DNA from: Bin80 sp964503085 | GTDB lineage: Bacteria; Bacteroidota; Rhodothermia; Rhodothermales; Bin80 | Assembly: GCA_964503085.1 (NCBI GenBank) | Contig: CAZCYQ010000004.1 | Location: forward strand, 45,015 to 109,014 | Reading direction: 5' to 3' | Length of the DNA: 64,000 nucleotides | In this document: piece after piece, positions 1 to 8,168 of the stretch | How positions within the stretch are numbered: the stretch's first letter is position 1 | Layout: each line of letters begins with the position of its first letter | Program-made: the position numbers and the translations under genes | Notes under the pieces: model-generated | The model's input: only the letters and a program-made list of their open reading frames with translations | Database searches by the model: none | Told to the model about the DNA's origin: nothing

Positions 1-120
1 ACCAGTCTCCTTTTCCGTAATAGTTCCAACGATTTTTCCTGCATAGTGCATGTCAGGGGAAATCCCCAAGGCTGGCTGCTTCAACAGCAGTACGAGTAAT
101 CCTAGGCAAATGACACGCAT
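1..120 (-). CDS. Secreted carboxypeptidase-like-domain protein, N-terminus only (likely TonB-dependent receptor)
   Basis: Reading from an ATG at 120 towards the window edge gives 40 codons without a stop. The peptide starts with a signal-peptide-like stretch (MRVICLGLLVLLLKQPALG) and continues into AGKIVGTITEKETG. This matches the first strand of a carboxypeptidase D regulatory-like domain (G-x-I-x-G-x-V/I-x-D/E-x-x-T-G), the domain that opens many SusC/TonB-dependent receptors; the receptor at 42703 begins the same way. A second in-frame ATG lies at 132. A TATAAT hexamer occurs on the minus strand at 147-142. The gene is divergent from the sugar-oxidation operon, so a role in substrate uptake is inferred. 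The product could also be another secreted protein with this domain; only the N-terminus is visible. Confidence 0.6.
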   Translation of the reverse strand, partial: MRVICLGLLVLLLKQPALGISPDMHYAGKIVGTITEKETG

Positions 121-132
121 GAATCCGGTCAT

Positions 133-533
133 GACATTTCCATTATAGTGTGTTTGCCCTTACTAAACTCGGAAGGGTTTCAGGTCGAAACCACCTGAAC
201 CCGTTCTCAAGTGGTTCCTGTGTCCGGCTTGTTTGTTGCCTCCGGATACGGTCGGGATGTCCACCTGTCTGTGACTTTTTGGCAGGAAAAAGTACGCACG
301 AGTAGTATTGTGAAGTATCTTCACGTGGGGCGCACAAACGCCGTCTGATGTATGAGATCACAGGGATGGATTGATCTGGGTCAATCACGGCAATTGCCTG
401 AATCATGGGCAGCATCCGACAAACACTTGCGGGGATTGGGTTTACAGTGAGTATCCTGTACTGACAACCAAAATTAAACGCGATCTCATTACCTTTACAA
501 TATAGATACGATCTTTGAATTGTAGAAGATTCT
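133..533. promoter_or_regulatory. Divergent intergenic region with two inverted repeats
   Basis: This 400-bp gap separates the minus-strand receptor-like gene from the plus-strand sugar operon and should hold both promoters. Two inverted repeats stand out. One is at 175-202 (GGGTTTCAGGT then ACCTGAACCC, one unpaired T, 7-nt loop). The other is a perfect 15-bp palindrome at 310-324 (GTGAAG-TAT-CTTCAC), which has the size and symmetry of a repressor operator. A minus-strand TATAAT sits at 147-142. I could not place a promoter for the plus strand with confidence. An open frame covering 143-700 on the minus strand has low-complexity, non-protein-like composition and overlaps the dehydrogenase, so it is not called. 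Confidence 0.35.
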
Positions 534-1304
534 ATGGCCTTCACAGCCAAACATGTTGTCGTAACGGGGGGTGCAAAAGGGATCGGCGGGGCGGCTGTCA
601 CGCGATTTCTGGAAGAGGGTGCCTGCGTGACGGTATTGGACCTGGATGAAAAACAGGCACGGAAACGTTTGGTCAACTTTGAGGATCGGAGCCTCTTCAT
701 CCACTGCGACGTGTCTAAAGCAGGTCAGGTAGCAAGAGCATTCAATCAAATTGATGTTCAATTCGGCGCAGTAGATGTGCTCGTCAACAATGCTGGAATT
801 CAGCGCTACAGTACAGTCACAGATACAACCGAGGAAGAATGGGATCTGGTGATGAACGTAAACCTGAAGAGTGCTTTCCTGTGTTCAAAGTATGCGATTC
901 CGCTGATGCAAAAGCGCGGACAGGGGGTTGTGATCAATATCGCAAGTGTACAGAGCTTCATCACGCAGCGTAAGGTGGCTCCGTACACAACGAGCAAGAC
1001 CGCCATGTTGGGGCTGACGCGCAGTATTGCCGTAGACTATGCTCCTGATATCAGGGCGGTTGCTGTATGCCCCGGTACAGTTGATACGCCTATGCTCAGG
1101 TGGGCCGCCAATCAGTCCCCTGATCCCGAAGAAGTCTACCGGGAAGTTCGTGAGATGCATTTGACTCAACGCATAGCAGAGCCAGTGGAAATAGCTGATC
1201 TGATCTTGTATTTATCCAGTGATAAGGCCGCGTTTATTACGGGGCAGGCCATCCGTATAGATGGAGGACTGGGTTTGGTTGTAGCCGGGAGTGTACGACA
1301 GTGA
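534..1304 (+). CDS. SDR-family NAD(P)-dependent oxidoreductase (probable sugar dehydrogenase)
   Basis: A classical short-chain dehydrogenase of 256 aa, the usual length. The cofactor-binding glycine motif TGGAKGIG is at residues 11-18, followed by D-L-D after the second strand (suggesting NAD preference) and NNAG near 85-88. The catalytic Ser138, Tyr151 and Lys155 (YTTSK) are in place, and the C-terminus has the typical G-x-x-I-x-x-DGG run (TGQAIRIDGG). Its stop overlaps the GTG start of the next gene. With a dehydratase and a lactonase downstream, it most likely oxidises an aldose at C1 to its lactone, the first step of a non-phosphorylative route. The substrate cannot be read from sequence; L-fucose-, arabinose- or galactose-type dehydrogenases all belong to this group. 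Confidence 0.85.
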   Translation: MAFTAKHVVVTGGAKGIGGAAVTRFLEEGACVTVLDLDEKQARKRLVNFEDRSLFIHCDVSKAGQVARAFNQIDVQFGAVDVLVNNAGIQRYSTVTDTTEEEWDLVMNVNLKSAFLCSKYAIPLMQKRGQGVVINIASVQSFITQRKVAPYTTSKTAMLGLTRSIAVDYAPDIRAVAVCPGTVDTPMLRWAANQSPDPEEVYREVREMHLTQRIAEPVEIADLILYLSSDKAAFITGQAIRIDGGLGLVVAGSVRQ

Positions 1305-2521
1305 AAATCAGCGATATCAAGGCGACGACGGTTACCGTCCCACTGGAAGCTCCACTGCGTCACGCGGCGGGAGCGCACTGGGGGCGTTTTGTGCGGACTA
1401 TTGTCGAGGTGGAGACCGACGAAGGGATCACCGGTTTAGGTGAGATGGGCGGTGGAGGAGAATCCGCAGAAGCTGCAATCAGAGGCCTGAAAACGCACCT
1501 TGTCGGACACAATCCAATGCAGTTGGAGGCACTGTATTGGAAGATTTGCAACCCAACTGCATCGCTCTACAATAATCGAACCCAGATCCATGCAGCGATT
1601 GAGTTCGCCTGTATAGATATTGTTGGCAAACACCTCGGTATTCGAGCGTGTGATTTATTAGGTGGAGCCCTTCGCGAAAAAGTACCGTTTGCATCGTACC
1701 TGTTTTTCCGCTATCCCAACGAAGATACCGGACAGGGTGGAGAGGAAATGCCTGATGCTATGGTCCGGCAGGCACAATCGTTGGTAGAGCAGCATGGGTT
1801 TACTACACATAAGCTTAAAGCGGGTGTCTTCCATCCAGACCACGAACTGGAAGTTTTTCGGGCGCTTGCGGCGGCTTTCCCCAACCACCGCGTTCGTATA
1901 GATCCCAATGCAGTTTGGACTGTGGAAGAGGCAGTCCGCGTGGGCCAGGCCATTGAGGATCTGAATAATGATTATTACGAGGATCCGTGCTGGGGAATGG
2001 AAGGGATGCGTCGTGTCCGTGAATTTGTTCGCATACCAACAGCTACGAATACCGTGGTGGTTAATTTCGAGCAATTGGCCGCATGCATCCACACCAACGC
2101 TGTTGACGTTATTTTGCTGGATACTACGTTTTGGGGAGGCTTACGCCAGGCGTGGAAAGCGGGAGTGGTATGCAATACATTTCAGCGAGGCGTAGCCGTT
2201 CACAGTTCTGGTGAGCTTGGTATACAGCTCGCCACGATGCTGCATCTGGGTGCTGCTCTGCCTAATCTGACTTTTGCCGCGGACGCCCACTACCATCATC
2301 TGACCGATGACATTGTCGTAGGTGGTAGAATGCCATATGTTGACGGGTTCATTGCTGTGCCCGATGGACCAGGCTTGGGGATTGAGCTTGATCGTGACAG
2401 GGTGCTCCGCTATGCTGAGCTATACAAAGAGCTGGGCCCATACCCGTACGATCGTGATCCGCGGCGTCCGGACTGGTTCAGTATCTGGCCGGAGACCCGT
2501 TGGGCCAAACCGGATCTGTGA
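1301..2521 (+). CDS. Enolase-superfamily sugar-acid dehydratase, glucarate-dehydratase-like
   Basis: Mandelate racemase/muconate-lactonising family protein of 406 aa, starting at a GTG that overlaps the preceding TGA. The Mg-binding and catalytic residues are visible: K171-x-K173 (HKLKAG), D201 in DPN, E227 in YYEDP, N250, H301 (AVHSSGELG) and D328 (AADAH). The use of Asn as third metal ligand and the His/Asp pair 27 residues apart are the pattern of the glucarate dehydratase subgroup. Such enzymes remove water from an acid sugar to give a 2-keto-3-deoxy acid. The operon position after a sugar dehydrogenase and before a lactonase supports an aldonate or aldarate substrate. True glucarate dehydratases are slightly longer, so the exact substrate remains open. 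Confidence 0.85.
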   Translation: MKISDIKATTVTVPLEAPLRHAAGAHWGRFVRTIVEVETDEGITGLGEMGGGGESAEAAIRGLKTHLVGHNPMQLEALYWKICNPTASLYNNRTQIHAAIEFACIDIVGKHLGIRACDLLGGALREKVPFASYLFFRYPNEDTGQGGEEMPDAMVRQAQSLVEQHGFTTHKLKAGVFHPDHELEVFRALAAAFPNHRVRIDPNAVWTVEEAVRVGQAIEDLNNDYYEDPCWGMEGMRRVREFVRIPTATNTVVVNFEQLAACIHTNAVDVILLDTTFWGGLRQAWKAGVVCNTFQRGVAVHSSGELGIQLATMLHLGAALPNLTFAADAHYHHLTDDIVVGGRMPYVDGFIAVPDGPGLGIELDRDRVLRYAELYKELGPYPYDRDPRRPDWFSIWPETRWAKPDL

Positions 2522-2561
2522 TGTGTGAACCTGACGGCATGGAAAAAATCTTCTAAAGATT

Positions 2562-3437
2562 ATGTATGGTAGGGCATTGTTGCCGATTGAGAAGGCATCT
2601 GTCTTCTATGAAGGGCTTGATCATCCTGAGGGGCTTGCCGTGCACCCGGATGGATCAATATGGGCAGGGGGTGAAGCGGGGCAGATATATCGGATTTCTT
2701 CCGATGGAGAAGAGATGGTTGAGGTGGCAAATACAGGCGGATTCATCCTTGGACTTGCCTTTAGTCCGAATGCTGAGTGGCTTGCAGCTTGTGATTTGGT
2801 TAATCGGTGTGTATGGCGGCTTGATCCCGGCTCGGGTTTGTTATCCGAGTTTGCTGGAGGGGCAGGTGGAGGGGACCAGTTCAAGATTCCAAACTATGCC
2901 ACATTTGCCCGTGACGGTACGCTTTATGTTTCGGACAGCGGTACCTTTCGGCAGATTGACGGGCGTATTCTACGATTTGATGCTGATCATAGCGGCTGTG
3001 GACAGGTTTGGCACCAAGGACCATTCAATTTTGCTAACGGTCTTGCCCTTTCTCCAGGAGAAGAAGCCCTTTATGTGGTGTGTAGCTTTGACGCGAGTGT
3101 AGAGCGGATCGAAGTCGCACCAGATGGTCGTGCAGGCAACCGCGCATTGTTCGCCAGAATTCCGAGAACCGTGCCTGACGGCCTTGCGTTTGATGCAGCG
3201 GGCAACCTGTATGTGTCATGTTATGCCCCCAATCACCTCTATCGTGTCATGCCCGATGGCGCAGTGGAGCTTCTGATGGACGACTGGGAAGCTCATACAT
3301 TGTCCAACCCCACAAACATTGCCTTTGGAGGTACTGGATTCGATCAACTCTTCACTACCAACCTGGGGAGATGGCATCTTACACGAATAGATTTAGGACT
3401 TGAAGGGGCCAGATTGGCGTGCCATCCACAAAAATGA
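2562..3437 (+). CDS. SMP-30/gluconolactonase/LRE-family lactonase
   Basis: A six-bladed beta-propeller protein of 291 aa. It opens with the family signature EGLDHPEGLAVHPDGSIWAGGEAG, carries N in KIPNYATFARDGTLYVSDSG and N-G-L in FANGLALSPGEEALYV, and has D-G in TVPDGLAFDAAGNLYV; these Glu, Asn and Asp positions are the divalent-metal ligands of SMP-30 lactonases. No signal peptide is present, so it is cytoplasmic. It would hydrolyse the sugar lactone made by the dehydrogenase upstream to the free acid used by the dehydratase. The start at ATG 2562 is 40 bp after the previous stop. Its TGA overlaps the ATG of the next gene (ATGA), which implies translational coupling. Confidence 0.85.
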   Translation: MYGRALLPIEKASVFYEGLDHPEGLAVHPDGSIWAGGEAGQIYRISSDGEEMVEVANTGGFILGLAFSPNAEWLAACDLVNRCVWRLDPGSGLLSEFAGGAGGGDQFKIPNYATFARDGTLYVSDSGTFRQIDGRILRFDADHSGCGQVWHQGPFNFANGLALSPGEEALYVVCSFDASVERIEVAPDGRAGNRALFARIPRTVPDGLAFDAAGNLYVSCYAPNHLYRVMPDGAVELLMDDWEAHTLSNPTNIAFGGTGFDQLFTTNLGRWHLTRIDLGLEGARLACHPQK

Positions 3438-4594
3438 ATCCTGTTTTTTCTCATGATACCCGCCCCGTTTTTGGGCAGGCTTCCTGGCATTTGGCCACCT
3501 CCTCTGTGGAGGCTTATCTCACGCAGCAGGGTGGTCATCTCGGCCCAATCCTGTTTCATTTTGGGGATCGTACAATAGCTCCTTATGCGTTGTGTCCCTG
3601 GGCTGAGGAAGACACGGATGAAGCACTTCCCCCTGTTCTGAAAGTGCTTCGCGGTGATTTTTTCTGTATGCCATTTGGGGCTAACGATGAGGTTTTCAAG
3701 GGTGAAATTCATCCTCCTCATGGTGAGACTGCAAACAGCTTGTGGAAATTCGAAAGCATGCGCCAGGTGGGGGATACGGTGACACTCCGAACATCACTCA
3801 ACACTTCAGTCCGCCCGGGACATGTAGACAAATGGATATCCCTGCGCAGCGGACATCATGCAGTCTATGTTCGCCACCTTATATCTGGCATGAAGGGTCC
3901 CATGAGCTTGGGGCATCACGCCATGCTCAAGTTCCCAGATACACCTGGCAGTGGTGTTGTTACGACCAGCCCGTTCCTACATGCGCAAACGGCACCGCAG
4001 CCCATCGAACTGCCAGAGAATCAAGGGTACTCGCTATTGCAACCTGGGACGTCCTTTTCTTCGCTGGCAGATGTCCCTACGATCACGGGTCAATCAACCG
4101 ATCTGTGCCGCTATCCTGCCCGAAAAGGCTATGAAGACCTAGTTATGCTTGTTGCCGATCCTTCGGTCGACATTGCCTGGACGGCCGTGACATTTCCAGG
4201 GGAAGGGTATGTATGGTTTGCTCTGAAGGATCCCCTAGTCCTGAAGCAGACAGTTTTCTGGCTCTCCAATGGTGGTCGCCACTACCCGCCTTGGAATGGG
4301 CGGCATACGGGTGTGATGGGTCTGGAGGAAGTGACTTCATTCTTTCACTACGGTTTATTGCAGTCTGTTGAAAGTAATTTTCTTGCGGATCAAGGTCACG
4401 CCACCTGTTTTCATCTGGATATTGCGGCCCCCATGGATGTACGCTACATAATGGCTGTTGCCGAAATCCCAGAGGATTTTGATCGTGTTGAAACGATCAG
4501 TACGGGTTTAGACGAGGGCGCAGTGCTCTTGAAGTCCACCAATGGAACGGAATTGAGCGTCCGTCTTGATCTGACATTTCTTCAATCAGGTTAA
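3434..4594 (+). CDS. Unrecognised 386-aa protein of the sugar-oxidation operon
   Basis: I do not recognise a named family. The ATG at 3434 overlaps the lactonase stop as ATGA and is preferred over a GTG at 3419. The product is soluble, has no signal peptide, and is rich in aromatic residues and beta-strand-like alternation. It contains H-P-P-H-G-E (about residue 95), LRSGHHAVYVRH, GHHAMLKFP and PWNGRHTGVMGLEE. His-rich loops at the edges of beta-strands and a sugar-operon location suggest a galactose-mutarotase-like beta-sandwich (aldose 1-epimerase superfamily), which would supply the beta-anomer to the dehydrogenase; this is inference. It is the last gene of the operon. A structure prediction would settle the fold. 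Confidence 0.7.
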   Translation: MNPVFSHDTRPVFGQASWHLATSSVEAYLTQQGGHLGPILFHFGDRTIAPYALCPWAEEDTDEALPPVLKVLRGDFFCMPFGANDEVFKGEIHPPHGETANSLWKFESMRQVGDTVTLRTSLNTSVRPGHVDKWISLRSGHHAVYVRHLISGMKGPMSLGHHAMLKFPDTPGSGVVTTSPFLHAQTAPQPIELPENQGYSLLQPGTSFSSLADVPTITGQSTDLCRYPARKGYEDLVMLVADPSVDIAWTAVTFPGEGYVWFALKDPLVLKQTVFWLSNGGRHYPPWNGRHTGVMGLEEVTSFFHYGLLQSVESNFLADQGHATCFHLDIAAPMDVRYIMAVAEIPEDFDRVETISTGLDEGAVLLKSTNGTELSVRLDLTFLQSG

Positions 4595-4987
4595 AACGAA
4601 GTCTTGACTTTCTGTGCCCGGTAGCTTGTTGGTCGTGCAGCGAGATTGGGTGATATCTGATATGTTCAACAGAACTTTCAGGTTGCTGGGTATCCTGAGT
4701 CGCGACGGCAAGAATATTAGATGTGTGATTGTTTCTTGTCTATAATGGAGTTGATACAAAAGGCCTACACTTTGGCGGACCGTTTAAAAAGATGACGGCA
4801 TCATGCACCAGACTGTAATTTTGGCGGGATATGCCACGTATCGGGGAGCCAGCAATGGACGGCAATAATGCGTATGGTCACATAAACATGAACTACCTCA
4901 AGCCTGCTACTGCTATCGTCATTATTTAGAGTTGCGTTGTGGCGAAGCAATCATTGCGCCTTAACGCCCAAAATTTGTGCTTAATAA
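4595..4987. other. Intergenic, nothing recognised
   Basis: This 393-bp gap lies between the sugar operon and the CDF transporter. No open frame with protein-like composition, no tRNA-like fold and no strong terminator hairpin was seen. It presumably contains the end of the operon transcript and the promoter of the transporter gene. Confidence 0.4.
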
Positions 4988-6007
4988 ATGTCCGACCAAC
5001 ACTCTCATTCGCACGGAGACTCCCACTCGCATGAAGGCGGTGGTTTATTAGAGGGTCATACGCATGACCTGCGAGGTACAAGCAAGCGGCGCTTAGTGTG
5101 GGCAATGGTTCTGATTGTAGGCTACATGGTGGTTGAAATCGTGGCTGGCATTGTCTCTGGAAGTTTGGCTCTTTTGGCGCATGCGGGACATATGCTGACG
5201 GACGCATTTTGTATTGGGATAGCGCTGGTAGCAATGCGTTTTGCGGAGAAAAGAGCCACCAAGCAGCACACCTATGGTTTCGAGCGCTATGAGGTTATGG
5301 CGGCGTTGGCTAATGCAATGGTGCTATGGTTGCTTGTTGGCGGTATTCTGATAGAAGCCTATGATCGTATTGTTGAACATGGACATGCTCACGATCATGG
5401 TCATGACCATACCCCCGATGGCTTGATTATGACAATTGTTGGTCTACTTGGTTTTGTAGTCCATTTTGGAGCGGCGGTTATCTTACATCGGTCAGTTGAT
5501 CACAGCGTGAACGTCGCGGGTGTCTACCAACATGTAAGAGCAGATTTATTGGGGTCGGTCGTAATTGCAATCTCCGGGGGGCTCATCCTGTGGAATCCTC
5601 GGGAATGGCTTGAGCTGTGGGTTGATCCTGTGCTTAGTGTCATACTGAGTATTGTGATCCTTGGCGGTACTTGGGGGCTGTTGAAACAGGTATTCAGAGT
5701 TCTTCTTGAAGGGGTACCCAAGCACATAGACGTTCATGCACTATGCCGCTCAATTGAAACGCTTCCGGGTGTGGTGCTTATTCACGACATACATGTTTGG
5801 ACGCTTTCGCAGGGCAGTGATGCATTGACTGCGCACGTAGTAATTGGCGAACATGTGACCGATAGGGAAGCAATGCTTGATCAGCTCAAGGAGATTATTT
5901 CGGGCCAATACAAAATCAATCATATGACGATCCAGTTGGAGTCCAATGTGGCGAGATGCACCGAGGATCATCATGTAGACAATTTGTTTGCTCTAGCGGA
6001 CTCCTGA
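4988..6007 (+). CDS. Cation diffusion facilitator (CzcD-type metal/proton antiporter)
   Basis: An inner-membrane CDF exporter of 339 aa. It starts with a His-rich metal-binding tail (HSHSHGDSHSH) and has a second His/Asp loop near 125-135 (EHGHAHDHGHDH) between transmembrane helices, typical of zinc transporters. Six helices are visible between about residues 35 and 235. The tetrahedral zinc site is formed by H-x-x-x-D in helix 2 (AHAGHMLTDA) and H-x-x-x-D in helix 5 (HVRADLLGS). A cytoplasmic C-terminal domain (GVPKHIDV onward, with HDIHVW) follows. It likely exports Zn, Cd or Co to relieve metal stress. It appears to be monocistronic, with no neighbour of related function. Confidence 0.9.
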   Translation: MSDQHSHSHGDSHSHEGGGLLEGHTHDLRGTSKRRLVWAMVLIVGYMVVEIVAGIVSGSLALLAHAGHMLTDAFCIGIALVAMRFAEKRATKQHTYGFERYEVMAALANAMVLWLLVGGILIEAYDRIVEHGHAHDHGHDHTPDGLIMTIVGLLGFVVHFGAAVILHRSVDHSVNVAGVYQHVRADLLGSVVIAISGGLILWNPREWLELWVDPVLSVILSIVILGGTWGLLKQVFRVLLEGVPKHIDVHALCRSIETLPGVVLIHDIHVWTLSQGSDALTAHVVIGEHVTDREAMLDQLKEIISGQYKINHMTIQLESNVARCTEDHHVDNLFALADS

Positions 6008-6232
6008 CATTCATCTCTGATCAAGTACCGGGCACTCCCTTCCGAAACTGTGGAGCCTGCAAACTAGGTTTCGTCCAAACACTAGGGAGGGAAGACAATG
6101 GCTCAACTCCGGTATTTGGGTACAATCTGCAGTATACTCAAGCGGAAACAGCCATCACCGCCGTCCTGGTGAGGTAGCACATCCTATAAAGCTGTGAGAA
6201 TCCGTATAGGCTTGGGATTCAAAAAGGAATAA

Positions 6233-7177
6233 TCAGGTGTTGCGCTCGTAGGCATCAACGATAGCTTTGACCAGGCTGTGTCGTACCACATCAATCTTGC
6301 TGAAATACACGAATTCAATCCCTCTGATTTCGTGGAGGATAGACTGAGCCTCGACTAGCCCACTCTGCTGGGCGTCCTGGAGATCTATTTGTGTGATATC
6401 TCCAGTAATAATGGTTTGGCTACTCACCCCCAGTCGCGTGAGAAACATCTTCATTTGTACTGCTGTCGCGTTCTGGGCTTCATCCAGAATAACAAATGAG
6501 GAATTCAGGGTACGGCCGCGCATAAAGGCCAGGGGGACAATTTCTATAACATGATCCTCCAGATGCGTGGTTAGTTTTTCTGTTGGCAAGAATTCTTCCA
6601 GTGCATCGTACAGGGGGCGCAAGTATGGATCAACCTTATCGCGAAAGTCACCAGGCAGAAAGCCAAGCCGTTCCCCGGCCTCAACAGCGGGCCGGCATAG
6701 AACGATGCGTTTAACTTTTCTGGCTTTCAATGCTGCTACTGCAAGTGCAACAGCCATATAAGTTTTTCCGGTACCTGCCGGGCCGATTGCAAACACAATA
6801 TCATTTTTGTGCGAAGCCTCAAGCAATCTGGCTTGTCCAGGGGTTTTTGTCCTGATCATTCCCCCTGATGGTGTATATAACACCACAGTCCCCACTTTCT
6901 TATTGGACTGGCGGGGGTTTGCGGTTGCCATTGCCAGTATAGTGTCCAGATCTCCTGCGGTCACTGCTCCATTACGGCCCGCAACGGAAGCCAATTCGTC
7001 AAATGCGTGCACAATTGAGTCAAGCGTAGCGCTGGGACCACAAAGGCGAACCTGATTATTTCGCGCAATGATTTTGGTGTCCGGGAAGGCAGCCTCGATC
7101 CGTCTCAAGTGCACGTCATGCGTGCCGAAGAGTAAAAGGGGATCGGTGTGATCAAGCGTGAGTGTAGTTTCTGCCAA
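6233..7177 (-). CDS. PhoH-family ATPase
   Basis: PhoH-like P-loop protein of 314 aa. The N-terminal 70 residues form the KH-like segment of the family, and the ATPase domain has Walker A GPAGTGKT at 132-139 and Walker B FVILDEAQN. These cytoplasmic ATPases are linked to RNA metabolism and often sit near ybeY. The only start that keeps the conserved N-terminus is a TTG at 7177, since an in-frame stop lies just upstream and the next Met is within the conserved region; a non-ATG start is therefore inferred. It is divergent from dapF across a 70-bp gap. Confidence 0.88.
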   Translation of the reverse strand: MAETTLTLDHTDPLLLFGTHDVHLRRIEAAFPDTKIIARNNQVRLCGPSATLDSIVHAFDELASVAGRNGAVTAGDLDTILAMATANPRQSNKKVGTVVLYTPSGGMIRTKTPGQARLLEASHKNDIVFAIGPAGTGKTYMAVALAVAALKARKVKRIVLCRPAVEAGERLGFLPGDFRDKVDPYLRPLYDALEEFLPTEKLTTHLEDHVIEIVPLAFMRGRTLNSSFVILDEAQNATAVQMKMFLTRLGVSSQTIITGDITQIDLQDAQQSGLVEAQSILHEIRGIEFVYFSKIDVVRHSLVKAIVDAYERNT

Positions 7178-7247
7178 TTGTTATGATGTCGGTGCCGGCG
7201 GGTGTACCCTTCCCGTATCAAACTGACCTGAAGTACAAAAGTGCCAA

Positions 7248-8135
7248 ATGAAGCGTGCCCTGATTGTCGAATTCACTAAAATGAATGGTGCAGGTAATGA
7301 CTTCATCGTGCTGGACAACCGGTTCTATGAGTTTTCCCTCCCGGAATTATCCATGCTAGCACGGCAATTTTGTCCCAGGCGGACTGGCATCGGTGCGGAC
7401 GGAGTCCTAGCACTGGCTACTTCGACGCATGCTGAGGCCGATTATAGAATGATTTATGTCAATGCGGACGGCAGCGAAGGTACCATGTGCGGCAATGGGG
7501 CACGTTGCCTGGCCCGATTTGCACACGAGAGTGGCTTTAACAAGAAGATTGCATGCATGCAGACTACCTCGGGATTATGTGAAGTGCATATTTTCGGTGA
7601 AGAGGACGCCTCCGCTCGCATCTACCTGGATGCCCCTCAGAACTACCATGACGCCCCAAACTTAGCGAATCAGATACCGAATGGAATCCGTTCTGTACAT
7701 TACCTGTGGCCAGGCACCGAACATCTGGTATGCCTTGTGGACAATGTAAATCAACTGCCGTTGAACAGATGGGGGGCCGCACTCCGCAATGATCCGAACC
7801 TTGGGCCGAAAGGAGTTAACGTGAATTTTGTGGCTGTTGACTCCAATGCCGACAGCAGACGGTTGCAGGTGCGCACATACGAGAAGGGTGTTGAAGCGGA
7901 AACCCTTGCCTGTGGAACAGGTGCCATCGCAAGTGCAGTGGTTGCGCAAAAATCAGGCCTGCTTGTTTCGGATGTCTATACTGTACAAATGCCTGGCGGC
8001 GTGCTCAAAGTTGGTTTGGAACCGGATCGCGTATACCTGGAAGGACCTGTTGATAAGGTTTACCGTGGTTCAATGGAGTTTGTGTTTCCTGATCTGAAAC
8101 GGCAACACATTCCAGATACTTGCGTAACTGAGTAA
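7248..8135 (+). CDS. dapF: Diaminopimelate epimerase
   Basis: Cofactor-independent epimerase of 295 aa that converts LL- to meso-diaminopimelate for lysine and peptidoglycan synthesis. The two catalytic cysteines are present: C81 in MCGNGARCL and C222 in ETLACGTGA. The family N-terminus (FTKMNGAGNDFIVLDN) begins near residue 10, so the true start could be slightly internal, but ATG 7248 is the only clear candidate. The TPR lipoprotein gene follows after 33 bp and may share the transcript. Confidence 0.95.
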   Translation: MKRALIVEFTKMNGAGNDFIVLDNRFYEFSLPELSMLARQFCPRRTGIGADGVLALATSTHAEADYRMIYVNADGSEGTMCGNGARCLARFAHESGFNKKIACMQTTSGLCEVHIFGEEDASARIYLDAPQNYHDAPNLANQIPNGIRSVHYLWPGTEHLVCLVDNVNQLPLNRWGAALRNDPNLGPKGVNVNFVAVDSNADSRRLQVRTYEKGVEAETLACGTGAIASAVVAQKSGLLVSDVYTVQMPGGVLKVGLEPDRVYLEGPVDKVYRGSMEFVFPDLKRQHIPDTCVTE

Positions 8136-8168
8136 GGCTACCTCCGACAACTGAATCCCCTCTTTAAG

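Noticed and set aside
143..700. 185-codon minus-strand open frame
   Set aside because: It overlaps the well-supported dehydrogenase start, has low-complexity Ser/Thr/Arg/Pro composition and no recognisable motif.
6198..6220. GAATCC/GGATTC hairpin followed by AAAAAGG
   Set aside because: The stem is only 6 bp with an 11-nt loop and no T-run on either strand in the right place.
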